Source of the DNA: PGYR01 sp034670025
Lineage (GTDB): Bacteria > Bacteroidota > Ignavibacteria > Kapaibacteriales > UBA2268
DNA length: 64,000 nt
Reading direction: 5' to 3'
Assembly (NCBI GenBank): GCA_034670025.1
Contig: JAXMOE010000002.1
Span: 496,001 to 560,000, forward strand
A model generated the notes under the pieces. That model worked only from the letters and a program-made list of their open reading frames with translations, did no database searches and was not told the DNA's origin. The translations under genes and the position numbers were made by a program. Below are positions 1-8,972 of the stretch, in pieces (position 1 is the first letter of the stretch; the number at the start of each line of letters is the position of its first letter).

Positions 1-1178
1 TAACTGATGCTGAAGTACAAGCAGAAGTTATGACATTCCAACAAATGGACCCAAGCAATGGACTAACTACAAAAGAGTTATATGACAAAGTTTTAGAAAA
101 TTTGGTAAACCAAAACCTAATGGTTACTAAAGCATTAGAAGATTCGATTGCAGTATCTGACAGCGAATTAGATGAAGCTTGGGAAAATGCTCTCGGTAAT
201 TTGGTTAGAAGATATGGTTCTGAGAAAAGAATAGAAGATGTCTATGGAAAGTCATTAAATAGGTTGAAGTTTGAATATTCTGATCAAATCAGAAAGAATC
301 TTTTGGTTCAGAAATTACAACAAAGAGAATTTTCTAATGTAAAAGTTGGGCCAAGTGAAATTGAGAGCTTCTTTGATGAATACAAAGATTCATTGGGAAC
401 TATACCTATGAGAATAGAGATTTATCATATTGTTAGAAATGTTTCTTCAGACGCTAACAAAACAGAAGAAACCCTTAACTTAGCTAAGCAAGTTCGTGAT
501 TCTATACTCAAAGGAGAAATCACCTTTGATTATGCAGCACTTACTTATAGTGCTGATGCAGCCACCAAAGAAGATGGTGGGAAATTAGGATGGTTCAACA
601 AAGGAAAATTAGTTCCTGAATTTGAAAATGCTGCATTTAAGTTGCAACAAGGTGAGCTTTCTCTACCTGTCAAATCACCTTTTGGATATCATATCATACA
701 GACAATTGAGAAGAAAGAGAACTCAATAAATACAAAACATATAGTGTTTTCTATTAAAGCAACAGAAGAAGATAATTTGAAAACTAAAAATTTTCTGCTA
801 GATTTGAAGAATAGAGTAGATAACGGTGAGTCATTTGAAGAATTAGCAAAGGGTTATTCGGACGATAAAGAAACAAAAGGGTTTGGTGGTCTGATTGGTA
901 AATTAACTATGACTAACATACCCCCAAATATAAAAAGTACAATCGAGTCGATGAGTGTAGGTGAAGTGAGTGAACCTATGCCTTATAATGCTGACCCAAC
1001 GAAAACTGCTTTTCATATTATATATAAGAAAAGAGTTATAGAAGAGCACGCGCCTTCTATCGATGAAGATTACGAAATGCTTAAACAATATGCTACTAAT
1101 AAGAAGCAGCAGGACAAAATGAAGCAGTTTTTTGAACAACTTAGGGATGAAATATTTTGGAAAAAATACAAAGATTAG
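1..1178 (+). CDS. SurA/PrsA-type parvulin peptidyl-prolyl isomerase, 5' end outside window
   Basis: The reading frame is already open at base 3, with no stop before the first internal ATG at base 30, so the true N-terminus, presumably including a signal peptide, lies left of the window. The visible part has a helical SurA-like N-terminal segment followed by two parvulin (rotamase) domains. The first runs roughly from the IEIYHIVRN segment to the FGYHIIQ segment and carries the usual GGKLGWF turn. The second runs from TKHIVFS to FHIIYKK and is more divergent. Family knowledge: such proteins act in the periplasm, chaperoning and isomerising outer-membrane proteins. That suits a genome rich in barrels and secreted proteins. 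The 3' end overlaps the next gene by 22 bases, suggesting translational coupling. I am confident of the family, not of which SurA paralogue it is. Confidence 0.85.
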   Translation, partial: TDAEVQAEVMTFQQMDPSNGLTTKELYDKVLENLVNQNLMVTKALEDSIAVSDSELDEAWENALGNLVRRYGSEKRIEDVYGKSLNRLKFEYSDQIRKNLLVQKLQQREFSNVKVGPSEIESFFDEYKDSLGTIPMRIEIYHIVRNVSSDANKTEETLNLAKQVRDSILKGEITFDYAALTYSADAATKEDGGKLGWFNKGKLVPEFENAAFKLQQGELSLPVKSPFGYHIIQTIEKKENSINTKHIVFSIKATEEDNLKTKNFLLDLKNRVDNGESFEELAKGYSDDKETKGFGGLIGKLTMTNIPPNIKSTIESMSVGEVSEPMPYNADPTKTAFHIIYKKRVIEEHAPSIDEDYEMLKQYATNKKQQDKMKQFFEQLRDEIFWKKYKD

Positions 1179-2218
1179 CACTATTATTAATATCAGTTGC
1201 CTTGTTATATTCATGTGAGTTTAATGATTCAGGTGTAATAACATACAGCGACAGAGCTGGTAGTGAGTTGATGAACTATATTTCTCCTGACGTAAATATT
1301 GATAAAAAGGGAGTTTTTGTATTTCAATTAGAATCAAAAAATGATGATTCAGTAAGTTATTATGATTCAGATGTCAAAGGTACAGATGTTGCTAAGATAG
1401 AAGTATTGGAGAAGTTCAAGTACAGATATACTATAGGTAATGTAGATTCTGTTAGGGTGATGTTTCTAGATCCAAATGGAAATGAACTTTTCAATATAGA
1501 AGGACCTAACAAAACTGCAGAATTTACAGCAAAACAAGGTTTGCACACTCTTAAAGTTGAAAATCTTAGAAATTCAAAAGGGAATAGAAATCTATTTTCG
1601 AAGCCGCACTATGACACTATTAGTACTCTGAAAATATTCAATGCCTACAATGATGTTATTTATACAATTTTAGAAGAAGATGACTGTGAAGATTGTAGTT
1701 TAGTTAATGTTAATTTGAATAATTATCAGATGGATAGTATAAACTTTACAAATGCCGATTTTCAAAATGCAAATTTGAACGGTGCAAATTTGAGTGGAAG
1801 CATATTGAATTATGCAAACTTTCTATCTACAAAAGCAGACAGTGCTAACTTGTCTTATACATTGTTTGACAAACCAAGAAATTTAAGACACGCTAGTTTC
1901 TATTATACTAATGCCAGGGGTATTACTATAAGAAACGCCGATTTGGACAATACAGTTATGTGGGATTGCGATTTATCATATAGTACGATAACTGGAAACA
2001 GAATGGATAAAACGGACTTTTTTGCTTGTAATATGAAGCATTCTAATCTTACGGATAACTTTTTCGAGAATTCTTCATTCGAGGATTGTATATTAGATTC
2101 TTCGGACATTACTGGTACTAGTTTTTGTAACACTGTTTTGACGGATGTTTCATTTTATTACACCAAAGGTGACCAAACTACTAAGTGTGTTCCGGATACT
2201 GCCAGAGGTACATGGTAA
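1157..2218 (+). CDS. Pentapeptide-repeat lipoprotein
   Basis: The start is a TTG preceded by an AGGGA-like ribosome site, and the gene begins inside the end of the parvulin gene. Residues 1-20 form a lipoprotein signal ending in the lipobox LLYSC, so Cys20 is probably lipidated and the protein sits in the periplasm or outer membrane. Residues about 20-165 look like a beta-rich domain without a family I recognise. From about residue 175 to 340 the sequence has pentapeptide repeats of the A(N/D)LXX type (for example ADFQN, ANLNG, ANLSG), which fold into a right-handed quadrilateral beta-helix. The repeats become degenerate and cysteine-containing towards the C-terminus. The function is unknown. 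The overlap with a periplasmic folding factor suggests an envelope role. Confidence 0.8.
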   Translation: MEKIQRLALLLISVALLYSCEFNDSGVITYSDRAGSELMNYISPDVNIDKKGVFVFQLESKNDDSVSYYDSDVKGTDVAKIEVLEKFKYRYTIGNVDSVRVMFLDPNGNELFNIEGPNKTAEFTAKQGLHTLKVENLRNSKGNRNLFSKPHYDTISTLKIFNAYNDVIYTILEEDDCEDCSLVNVNLNNYQMDSINFTNADFQNANLNGANLSGSILNYANFLSTKADSANLSYTLFDKPRNLRHASFYYTNARGITIRNADLDNTVMWDCDLSYSTITGNRMDKTDFFACNMKHSNLTDNFFENSSFEDCILDSSDITGTSFCNTVLTDVSFYYTKGDQTTKCVPDTARGTW

Positions 2219-2220
2219 AA

Positions 2221-2793
2221 TTAGTATGACACGGCTACTACTGCAATGTCAACTCTTCTTGCTCCTGCTATGAGTAGTAACTCAGCACAATAATTTGCTG
2301 TGTTTGCGGTAGTAAGTATATCATCGATGAGCAATATTCGTTTATTATATATTGCAGATTTGTCATTTATTTGAAATTTACCTGTCAAGTTATCTTTTCT
2401 TTCCTGATGGGATAATTTGGCTTGTGAGTGTGTATATTTTGTCCGCTTGACTGAATTTGTATCATATTTCAGCCCAATATTCCTCTCAATTTCTTTAGCC
2501 ATTACTTCTGATTGATTGAATCCTCGTTCTCTTAATCTGGCTTTGTGAATTGGAATAGGCAATGAAAAATCATAATCTTCTGCATTGATCAGGCGTGATA
2601 ACATAAACCCAAATTCTTTACCAATTCCCTGTACTCCTAAATACTTGAACTTATGAACTGCATCGAGTATCTGATGTTCATCGGCAAGCTTGAATAATGC
2701 AATTACTTTACTCAAAGCCAAGTCATCTAACTCAAATTCCTGTATTAATCTATCCCTAATCGACAAAGGATGTGGGGGTATTTTTAATGCCAA
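2221..2793 (-). CDS. ComF-family phosphoribosyltransferase-like protein
   Basis: The C-terminal half contains the PRPP-binding-type segment ILLIDDILTTANT (the family motif is VLLVDDVxTTGxT) and the upstream ERGFNQSEVMAKEI segment typical of ComF/GntX proteins. This identifies the family, which is linked to DNA uptake or purine salvage-like chemistry in other bacteria. The first usable start codon in frame is TTG at 2793. However, the frame stays open up to about 2931, and the translated extension contains an EPRVCLISGK segment resembling the N-terminal zinc-finger region of ComF, with only one cysteine left. No ATG, GTG or TTG exists in that extension. The protein therefore either starts at an unusual ATT codon (2925) or has lost its N-terminal finger. 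The gene converges with the pentapeptide gene, with only 2 bases between them. Confidence 0.75.
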   Translation of the reverse strand: MALKIPPHPLSIRDRLIQEFELDDLALSKVIALFKLADEHQILDAVHKFKYLGVQGIGKEFGFMLSRLINAEDYDFSLPIPIHKARLRERGFNQSEVMAKEIERNIGLKYDTNSVKRTKYTHSQAKLSHQERKDNLTGKFQINDKSAIYNKRILLIDDILTTANTANYCAELLLIAGARRVDIAVVAVSY

Positions 2794-2915
2794 TAGTTCA
2801 CTTTCATCAAAATACTTATAAGGGTTTTCAGGTCGAATTACTTTACCCGAGATAAGGCAAACTCTTGGCTCTATAGAGTCAAATAGAGTATTTATGCTTG
2901 ATGCTATTTGTTCTT

Positions 2916-3353
2916 TTAGCTTAATCTGAACTTATTGCTATTAGTAAAACTTAAAATTAAAGTTAGAATAATAAGCCCAGTATTTTCAAATATCTTCAAC
3001 CATCCTACCTTTTGTCCACCACCGCTGCTCGAACACCCACAAGAGATGTCCAATCCAGATGCAAAAGCAATGGCAACAGCTAAAGTAAATGATACTAAAA
3101 GTAAAGTAGCGAGTATGGCATTTTCTCTTAGTTTTATCCCGAATAGTATAAGGTAACCTACTACAATTTCCAACCAAGGTAGCACCAACGCCATTAGTTG
3201 TATCACAAATTCGGGCATAAGGTTATAGTTACCAATCTCGTTAGCAAAGCTGGCTGGCTCTGCAATTTTAGAGATTCCAAAGAATATAAAAAATCCTGCT
3301 ATTACTAATCTTGCTATCAGAACTACGTAAGGGTTGTCTATTATTTTTTTCAT
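2916..3353 (-). CDS. MauE/DoxX-family redox-associated membrane protein
   Basis: This 145-residue protein has four predicted membrane segments (about residues 8-28, 50-72, 78-98 and 122-138) and the paired cysteines ISCGCSSSGGG at 104-112. This layout is typical of the MauE/DoxX family, in which the Cys-x-Cys pair faces the periplasm and is thought to take part in thiol-disulfide exchange. The N-terminal segment GxxKIAEPASFANEIxNY is also characteristic. In related bacteria such genes often sit beside a thioredoxin-like or DUF1573 gene; none is adjacent here. It is encoded upstream of the ComF-like gene, and its stop lies inside the open N-terminal extension of that gene, so the two are probably cotranscribed. 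The exact partner is unknown. Confidence 0.75.
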   Translation of the reverse strand: MKKIIDNPYVVLIARLVIAGFFIFFGISKIAEPASFANEIGNYNLMPEFVIQLMALVLPWLEIVVGYLILFGIKLRENAILATLLLVSFTLAVAIAFASGLDISCGCSSSGGGQKVGWLKIFENTGLIILTLILSFTNSNKFRLS

Positions 3354-3419
3354 TTTTTTTTGTTTTATTTTCTTTCAGTTAAGTTTGAGTAATTTATAAA
3401 TTATAACTCAGATAATCAA

Positions 3420-4802
3420 ATGTCATTTGTAAGATCTATATCAGGAATACGTGCAACACTCAACGAAGGTTTAAATCCAGACATATTATCCAAATATGTT
3501 GCTGCATATTGCAATTCGCTCCCAGAAGGGGACATTGTTGTCGGTAGAGACGGTCGGCCTTCTGGTACTTGGATAGAGCAATTGGTAATTGCTACAATTG
3601 CCGCTTGTGGCCGTCAAGTAATAAAAATAGGAATTGCCCCCACCCCAACAGTCCAGTTGATAGCAGAAAAGTCTGATGCCGCTGGTGGTATTGCTATTAC
3701 AGCTTCACATAACCCTGGCAATTGGAACGGACTGAAGTTTCTAAATAGTGAAGGAGTATTTTTAAATCAATCTGAAAATGAGAAATTTTGGGAAATATTT
3801 GAAAATGATAAAGTAGTATATTCTACTGATGAGGCAAATAGCTTGGAAATAATCGAGAAAGATGCTGTTCAACTCCACATTGATTCTATTTTGAAATCAG
3901 ATTTGTTTGATGTAGAGTCAATAAAGACGTATTTTTCGAATAAAAAATACAAAGTAGTAGTAGATGCTGTCAATGCTTCTGGCTCAAATTATATACCAAG
4001 ACTTTTAGAAGAGTTTGGATGCGAAGTATTCCCACTTTTTGCTGACAACTCTGGCATATTTCCTCATACCCCCGAACCAATAAACGAAAATTTGTCGGAA
4101 ATATGTGAAGCAATTACCCATCACAATGCAGATTTGGGCGTAGTTGTTGACCCCGATGCCGACCGCTTAGTTTTAATAGATGAGACTGGAAGTCCAATTG
4201 GCGAAGAGAAGACAATAGCTTTATCTGTGCTGTCAGTTTTGTCAAATTTTGATAAGTACGAGGACAGTTATGATAAGAAGATAGTTGTCAATCTGAGTAC
4301 CAGTTCAATGGTTGACTTTATTGCAGAGGAATACGGAGCTTCAGTTAGCCGCTCAGCGGTGGGAGAGATTAATGTAGTAGAAGAGATGAAAAAAACTAAT
4401 GCTGCGATTGGTGGTGAAGGAAGTGGAGGAGTAATACTCCCAAGTGTTCATTATGGAAGAGATTCATTGGTTGGTGTAGCTTTAATTTTGCAACTGTTAG
4501 ATAACAAAAATAAGTCAATGAATGAACTTTCGGATAGTTTGCCACAATTAGTAATGCTTAAGAACAAATTAGAAGTTAGTGTTGACCCAAAAGGTATTAT
4601 CAATAAGCTGATTGATCTACACAAAAGCGAGAATATTGATACTAAAGATGGATTGAGAATAGCTTATGATGATAAAAGCTGGGTTCATATTAGGGCTTCG
4701 AACACCGAGCCAATAATTAGAATAATAAGTGAAAGCAGTACGAAAGAGGGAGCTGAAAAACTGACAAACACATTTATTGACAAAACTAAAGATTTAATTT
4801 AA
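3420..4802 (+). CDS. glmM: Phosphoglucosamine mutase-type phosphohexomutase
   Basis: This is a cytoplasmic alpha-D-phosphohexomutase of 460 residues, the usual length. It shows the four expected signatures. The N-terminal SISGIRAT segment binds substrate phosphate. TASHNP carries the phosphorylated serine (Ser96). DPDADR at about 244-249 is the magnesium-binding loop. RASNTEPIIRI near 425 is the C-terminal phosphate-binding loop, preceded by a GEGSGG sugar-specificity loop. The SISGIR opening resembles Bacteroidota proteins annotated as GlmM, which convert glucosamine-6-phosphate to glucosamine-1-phosphate for UDP-GlcNAc synthesis. Phosphomannomutase or phosphoglucomutase activity cannot be excluded from sequence alone. 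The gene is divergent from the MauE-like gene, with a 66-base AT-rich spacer that probably holds both promoters. Confidence 0.85.
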   Translation: MSFVRSISGIRATLNEGLNPDILSKYVAAYCNSLPEGDIVVGRDGRPSGTWIEQLVIATIAACGRQVIKIGIAPTPTVQLIAEKSDAAGGIAITASHNPGNWNGLKFLNSEGVFLNQSENEKFWEIFENDKVVYSTDEANSLEIIEKDAVQLHIDSILKSDLFDVESIKTYFSNKKYKVVVDAVNASGSNYIPRLLEEFGCEVFPLFADNSGIFPHTPEPINENLSEICEAITHHNADLGVVVDPDADRLVLIDETGSPIGEEKTIALSVLSVLSNFDKYEDSYDKKIVVNLSTSSMVDFIAEEYGASVSRSAVGEINVVEEMKKTNAAIGGEGSGGVILPSVHYGRDSLVGVALILQLLDNKNKSMNELSDSLPQLVMLKNKLEVSVDPKGIINKLIDLHKSENIDTKDGLRIAYDDKSWVHIRASNTEPIIRIISESSTKEGAEKLTNTFIDKTKDLI

Positions 4803-4965
4803 TTTGTTGAAAAAATATTAAAAAGAGTAAAATATCTCTTATCTATTAATATTATCAATAGGTTTGAAGAAGACACTGCGAAAGATAGGGATTTGAATAG
4901 TAAATTAATTGTGTCTTTAATTTTTGAATAAAGATATATTATTTTAAATTTACGGTTGCTAACAA

Positions 4966-4998
4966 GACGCTGTTAAAAAAAGTTTAGTGTATAGCGTC
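4966..4998 (+). promoter_or_regulatory. Hairpin in the leader of the ACIII operon
   Basis: GACGCT and AGCGTC form a perfect 6-bp inverted repeat around a 21-base A/T-rich loop, about 40 bases before the GTG start of actA. It is the only clear structure in the 236-base AT-rich spacer between glmM and actA, where the promoter of the respiratory block must lie. It could be a leader hairpin or an operator. There is no run of T after it, so it does not look like an intrinsic terminator. Confidence 0.3.
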
Positions 4999-5038
4999 AT
5001 TTATACTGAAATTAATTCAAAAAGTAATTAGGAATAAC

Positions 5039-5611
5039 GTGAAAAAATCAGTTCTAGATTACGGACTTCGAGTTAGGTTACCAATAACAATATTGGTAAT
5101 ACTAATTGCGTATGCTATTACATTTTATGTCTCTCGTGCAGAAAGAGACGGTGTCGGCTACAAACCAGACCAGCCAATTAACTTTTCTCACAAATTACAC
5201 GCAGGTGAAATGGCCATAGATTGCCAATATTGCCACGTTGGTGTAGAAAAATCGAGAACAGCAGTAGTGCCGCAAGCTAGCACATGTATGAATTGTCATA
5301 CTATGGCTAAGACTGACAGCCCAGAAATAAAGAAATTAACCGAATACTATGAGTCAGGTGAAGCGATTCCTTGGAAGAGAGTTCACCAAGTACCAGAGTA
5401 TGCTTACTTTAATCACAGTGCTCACGTCAATGCAGGTATTGACTGTGCTTCTTGTCACGGCGATGTGGCAGCTATGGAAAAGATAGAGCAAGTTCATGCT
5501 TTCACGATGTCAAACTGTTTGAGTTGTCACCGTGCACCGCATGAAGCTATGCCTTACTTAGCTGACAAAATCAAGAAAGGTCCAGAAGATTGTAGTGCTT
5601 GTCACAGATAA
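5039..5611 (+). CDS. actA: ACIII subunit A, pentahaem cytochrome c
   Basis: The first gene of the alternative complex III operon. The start is GTG. Residues 13-31 form one membrane anchor, with the rest periplasmic. Five CxxCH haem c sites are visible: 62-66 (CQYCH), 83-87 (CMNCH), 136-140 (CASCH), 160-164 (CLSCH) and 185-189 (CSACH), with extra histidines (for example NFSHKLH, YFNHSAH) placed to give bis-His ligation. This matches the ActA subunit, which receives electrons from the ActB iron-sulfur chain and passes them towards the monohaem subunit and cytochrome c. Length (190 residues) and haem number agree with the family. The next gene follows almost immediately. Confidence 0.95.
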   Translation: MKKSVLDYGLRVRLPITILVILIAYAITFYVSRAERDGVGYKPDQPINFSHKLHAGEMAIDCQYCHVGVEKSRTAVVPQASTCMNCHTMAKTDSPEIKKLTEYYESGEAIPWKRVHQVPEYAYFNHSAHVNAGIDCASCHGDVAAMEKIEQVHAFTMSNCLSCHRAPHEAMPYLADKIKKGPEDCSACHR

Positions 5612-5613
5612 TT

Positions 5614-5811
5614 ATGGAAAATGAAATGAATAATAAAAAAAGAAATTTCTTCAAAGTTATGGGTGCTAGTGCTGTTGGTCTTTCAATGACTTCTTTGTTA
5701 GGTGTTACTAAAACAAATGCAAAGCAAGTTAGCAACGGAAGTAATAATAGTGATAGAAAATTTGAAGTAAAAATTCACCCACAATCTGTTAAAAGAACAA
5801 CTAAGGGTTAA
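5614..5811 (+). CDS. Small Tat-signal-like protein between actA and actB
   Basis: A 65-residue frame starting at ATG 5614 (a TTG at 5599 would overlap actA). Its first 35 residues look like a twin-arginine-type signal: KKRNFFKVMG followed by a hydrophobic stretch, with a possible cleavage after TNA. The classical RR is replaced by KR. The mature part is only about 30 residues, hydrophilic and lysine-rich. It resembles in plan the very small Tat-target proteins found next to formate dehydrogenase genes, but I cannot show homology. It sits 2 bases after actA and 5 bases before actB, so it is clearly in the operon. It may help assembly of the iron-sulfur/molybdopterin-like subunit ActB; that is inference. 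Confidence 0.6.
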   Translation: MENEMNNKKRNFFKVMGASAVGLSMTSLLGVTKTNAKQVSNGSNNSDRKFEVKIHPQSVKRTTKG

Positions 5812-5816
5812 GCTAA

Positions 5817-8800
5817 ATGAATAACTCAGTGGATAAAAATAAAAACCAAATCGATTTGCCTGTGGTTCAATCACAGTCAGAGACGAAGCATTGGAAAAGC
5901 TTAGATTCATACAATGACACTAATGATGAAAATCAGTTAAGAGTCAAAGATAATGAATTTGCTGAAGGTGCAGAGAACTTTGATATAAATTCAAAATCAA
6001 AATTCTCTCGTAGAAAGTTTATGGGGCTGATGTCAGCTTCATCTGCTTTTGCCATGGCTGCTTGTACTGATTACCGCGATAAGGGTGAGATAGTACCTTA
6101 TAATGACAAACCAGAAGAAGTAATACCGGGTATAGCTAACTACTATGCTTCTACTCTTACTTCCGATGGTAAAGGTCAAGGTATATTAGTAAAAGCAAGA
6201 GAAGGGAGACCTATCCTTATAGAAGGTAACCCCCAAGACCCTGTCAACAAAGGTAAATTAGAATCAACTGCGATTACACGTATCTTAGATATGTACGATC
6301 CGAGTAGAGTTCAATCTCCTCTCAAAAAGATTAGTAATAAATTAGTTCCTACTGATTGGAATGAAGTTGATAGTGATATAATTAAGTCATTACGATCTTC
6401 AGCTAATTCGGGTAAGGAAATTGCATTAGTTACTGGTAAGATTGTATCTCCTACTTTCGCAAAATTAATAGAAGATTTCAAAGCTAAGTATCCTACTTCT
6501 AAAGTTTATTCGTACGAGACATTCAACGAAAACAATAGAGAGAATGCTTGGAAAAAATCTTATGGAAGTGGTAACTTCCCTCTAATTGACTTAGAAAAAG
6601 CTTCGGTTATAGTATCAATCGATTCTGACTTTTTGAGCACAGACGGTGACGTAACTGAAAACGTAAGACAGTTTGCTACTAACAGAGACGTAGATAACAC
6701 AGAAAGCTACAGTAGATTTTACCAAGTTGAAGGTTCTTATACCTTAACTGGTTCAAATGCTGATTATAGACTTAGGTTAACTCCAGAAAATTATTTGGAT
6801 GTAGTTGCTACACTAATTAATCATTTCGCTGGAAAAGCAGGAATGCCAACAATGTCTGGCTACAAATCTTTGGAAGCATTAGCAAAAGAGAACAATTGGA
6901 AACCAGAAGCGATTAAGAATTTGATTAGTGACTTAGAGTCAAACAAAGGAAAGTCAATCGTTTTAGCTGGACGACAGTTGTCTGAAAACATTCACTTGGC
7001 AGTTAACTACCTCAATGAATTGATTGGTGGTTCTAACTTATATAGAAATGATTCGCAAAGAGTGGAGGCGGTTAAGCTTTCTTCTAATAGTGATATGAAG
7101 CAATTGGCTTCAAACATTTCTTCTGGCAAAATTGGTACATTGGTAACAATGAATACTAATCCTGCTTATAATATGCCTAAAGCATTCAACGAGAGTGCAA
7201 TGAGTAAAGTTAAAACTCATGTTGCTCTAACCGAATTTGAGAACGAAACAACACTTAACGCAGATTATGTTATTGGTATCAACCACGATATAGAATCATG
7301 GGGTGACGCTAAAACAAGAACTGGATATTATACTACTCAACAACCTGTTATTGCACCACTATACGACACTAGACAAACAGAAGCAATATTGCTTAACTGG
7401 GTGAACGTTGGTGAAAATTACAGTGAAGATATTTATCATAAATACTTACAGAACAATTGGGAATCTAATATTTATCCTGGTTTAGGAAAATCTGTAAACT
7501 TCAAAGAATTTTGGTATGCAGCGTTGCACGAAGGTGTTGTAACTCATAGCGAAATGTCTTTGAGTACAAACGCTTTTAATCAAGCATCAGTTTCAGGAAT
7601 TAAACCTACTAAGAAATCGAACTATACTGTAATAATACAAGAAAGTCCATTTATCAGAGATGGTAAATATGCTGGAAATGGATTCTTGCAAGAATCTCCT
7701 CATCCAATAACTAAAATTACTTGGGACAACACAGCTATGATGTCTCCAGCAACTGCTGAAGAGTTGGGAGTTAAGATGGGTGATATGGTAGAAGTTTCAC
7801 TTAACGGTGCTGTGGTTAACTTGCCTGTGCTTGTTCAACCGGGTATGGCTGAAAAAGTAATCGGTGTTGACTATGGTTATGGAAGAACTAACAGCGGTGT
7901 TATTTCGCAAGGTGTTGGTTTTGATGTTAACCCATTGATGTCTGATAAAGGAATGTCAAAATGGGTTTACACTGGAGCTAGTGTTAAGGCAACTGGTGAA
8001 GCTTATGATTTAGTTTCAGTTCAAGAACACCACGCATTAGATGATGAGTTTTTAAGAACTGCAGAGCGAAAAAATCCTGAAGGCGAAGTAATTGGTGGTG
8101 ATGAAACCTTTGCAAGAGCTAGAAAGATTATTCAAGAAACTACGATAGAGAAATATAAAGAAAATCCAAATATATTACACGAGCACGCACACGATGTGTT
8201 TAGTATAACTAAGGATTTTGAATATAATAATTTGAAATGGGCTATGGCTATCGATATGAGTAAGTGTACTGGCTGTAATGCTTGTAGTCTTGCTTGTTAT
8301 GTAGAAAACAACATACCTGTTGTTGGTAAAGATGAAGTAGGTGTTGGTCGTGAAATGGGCTGGATGAGGATTGACAGATATTATGCTGGAACTCCTGAAG
8401 ACCCTATTATGAGCAACCAACCAATGTTATGTCAACACTGTGACAACGCTCCTTGTGAGAATGTATGTCCAGTAGTAGCAACTACTCATAGTGAAGATGG
8501 GCTGAACCAAATGGTTTATAACAGATGCGTTGGTACAAGATATTGTGCTAACAACTGCCCTTACAAAGTAAGAAGATTTAACTTCTATGACTTCAGAGAT
8601 GATTTGGCTAACGGATATTACAAAACAGAATCAACTAAAGTGATGATGAATCCGGAAGTGACAATTAGAGCTCGTGGAGTGATGGAAAAATGTACTTTCT
8701 GTGTACAAAGACTTTCAGAAGCAAAACAAATAGCAAGAGAGCAAGGTAAAGAACTTAAGGGAAGTGAAGTAACAGTAGCTTGTCAAGATGCTTGTCCTGC

Positions 8801-8972
8801 AAATGCGATCACATTTGGTGATGCTAATGAAAAAGGATCGAAAATACAAGAAAGAAGAGAGCACAATTTGGGTTATCACGTTTTAGATTTCTTGAACGTT
8901 AAGCCAAATGTTACATATATAGCAAAATTAAGAAATACAGATTCATTGGGAGTAAAGAGTGAGCACCATTGA
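5817..8972 (+). CDS. actB: ACIII subunit B, molybdopterin-like plus iron-sulfur fusion
   Basis: A 1051-residue catalytic-type subunit. Residues 25-30 (HWKSLD) and the SRRKFMG twin-arginine motif at 64-70 form the atypical Tat-like signal known from this family. Residues about 90-760 correspond to the molybdopterin-oxidoreductase-like domain, which in ACIII has no molybdenum cofactor. The C-terminal domain from about 805 is a ferredoxin-type subunit with four cysteine groups: CTGCNACSLAC near 817, CQHCDNAPCENVC near 871, CVGTRYCANNC near 903, and CTFC (958) pairing with CQDAC (989). The CVGTRYC spacing fits a [3Fe-4S] site and the others [4Fe-4S] sites. It carries electrons from the quinol site to the ActA haems on the periplasmic side. 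The gene overlaps actC by 14 bases. Confidence 0.95.
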   Translation: MNNSVDKNKNQIDLPVVQSQSETKHWKSLDSYNDTNDENQLRVKDNEFAEGAENFDINSKSKFSRRKFMGLMSASSAFAMAACTDYRDKGEIVPYNDKPEEVIPGIANYYASTLTSDGKGQGILVKAREGRPILIEGNPQDPVNKGKLESTAITRILDMYDPSRVQSPLKKISNKLVPTDWNEVDSDIIKSLRSSANSGKEIALVTGKIVSPTFAKLIEDFKAKYPTSKVYSYETFNENNRENAWKKSYGSGNFPLIDLEKASVIVSIDSDFLSTDGDVTENVRQFATNRDVDNTESYSRFYQVEGSYTLTGSNADYRLRLTPENYLDVVATLINHFAGKAGMPTMSGYKSLEALAKENNWKPEAIKNLISDLESNKGKSIVLAGRQLSENIHLAVNYLNELIGGSNLYRNDSQRVEAVKLSSNSDMKQLASNISSGKIGTLVTMNTNPAYNMPKAFNESAMSKVKTHVALTEFENETTLNADYVIGINHDIESWGDAKTRTGYYTTQQPVIAPLYDTRQTEAILLNWVNVGENYSEDIYHKYLQNNWESNIYPGLGKSVNFKEFWYAALHEGVVTHSEMSLSTNAFNQASVSGIKPTKKSNYTVIIQESPFIRDGKYAGNGFLQESPHPITKITWDNTAMMSPATAEELGVKMGDMVEVSLNGAVVNLPVLVQPGMAEKVIGVDYGYGRTNSGVISQGVGFDVNPLMSDKGMSKWVYTGASVKATGEAYDLVSVQEHHALDDEFLRTAERKNPEGEVIGGDETFARARKIIQETTIEKYKENPNILHEHAHDVFSITKDFEYNNLKWAMAIDMSKCTGCNACSLACYVENNIPVVGKDEVGVGREMGWMRIDRYYAGTPEDPIMSNQPMLCQHCDNAPCENVCPVVATTHSEDGLNQMVYNRCVGTRYCANNCPYKVRRFNFYDFRDDLANGYYKTESTKVMMNPEVTIRARGVMEKCTFCVQRLSEAKQIAREQGKELKGSEVTVACQDACPANAITFGDANEKGSKIQERREHNLGYHVLDFLNVKPNVTYIAKLRNTDSLGVKSEHH

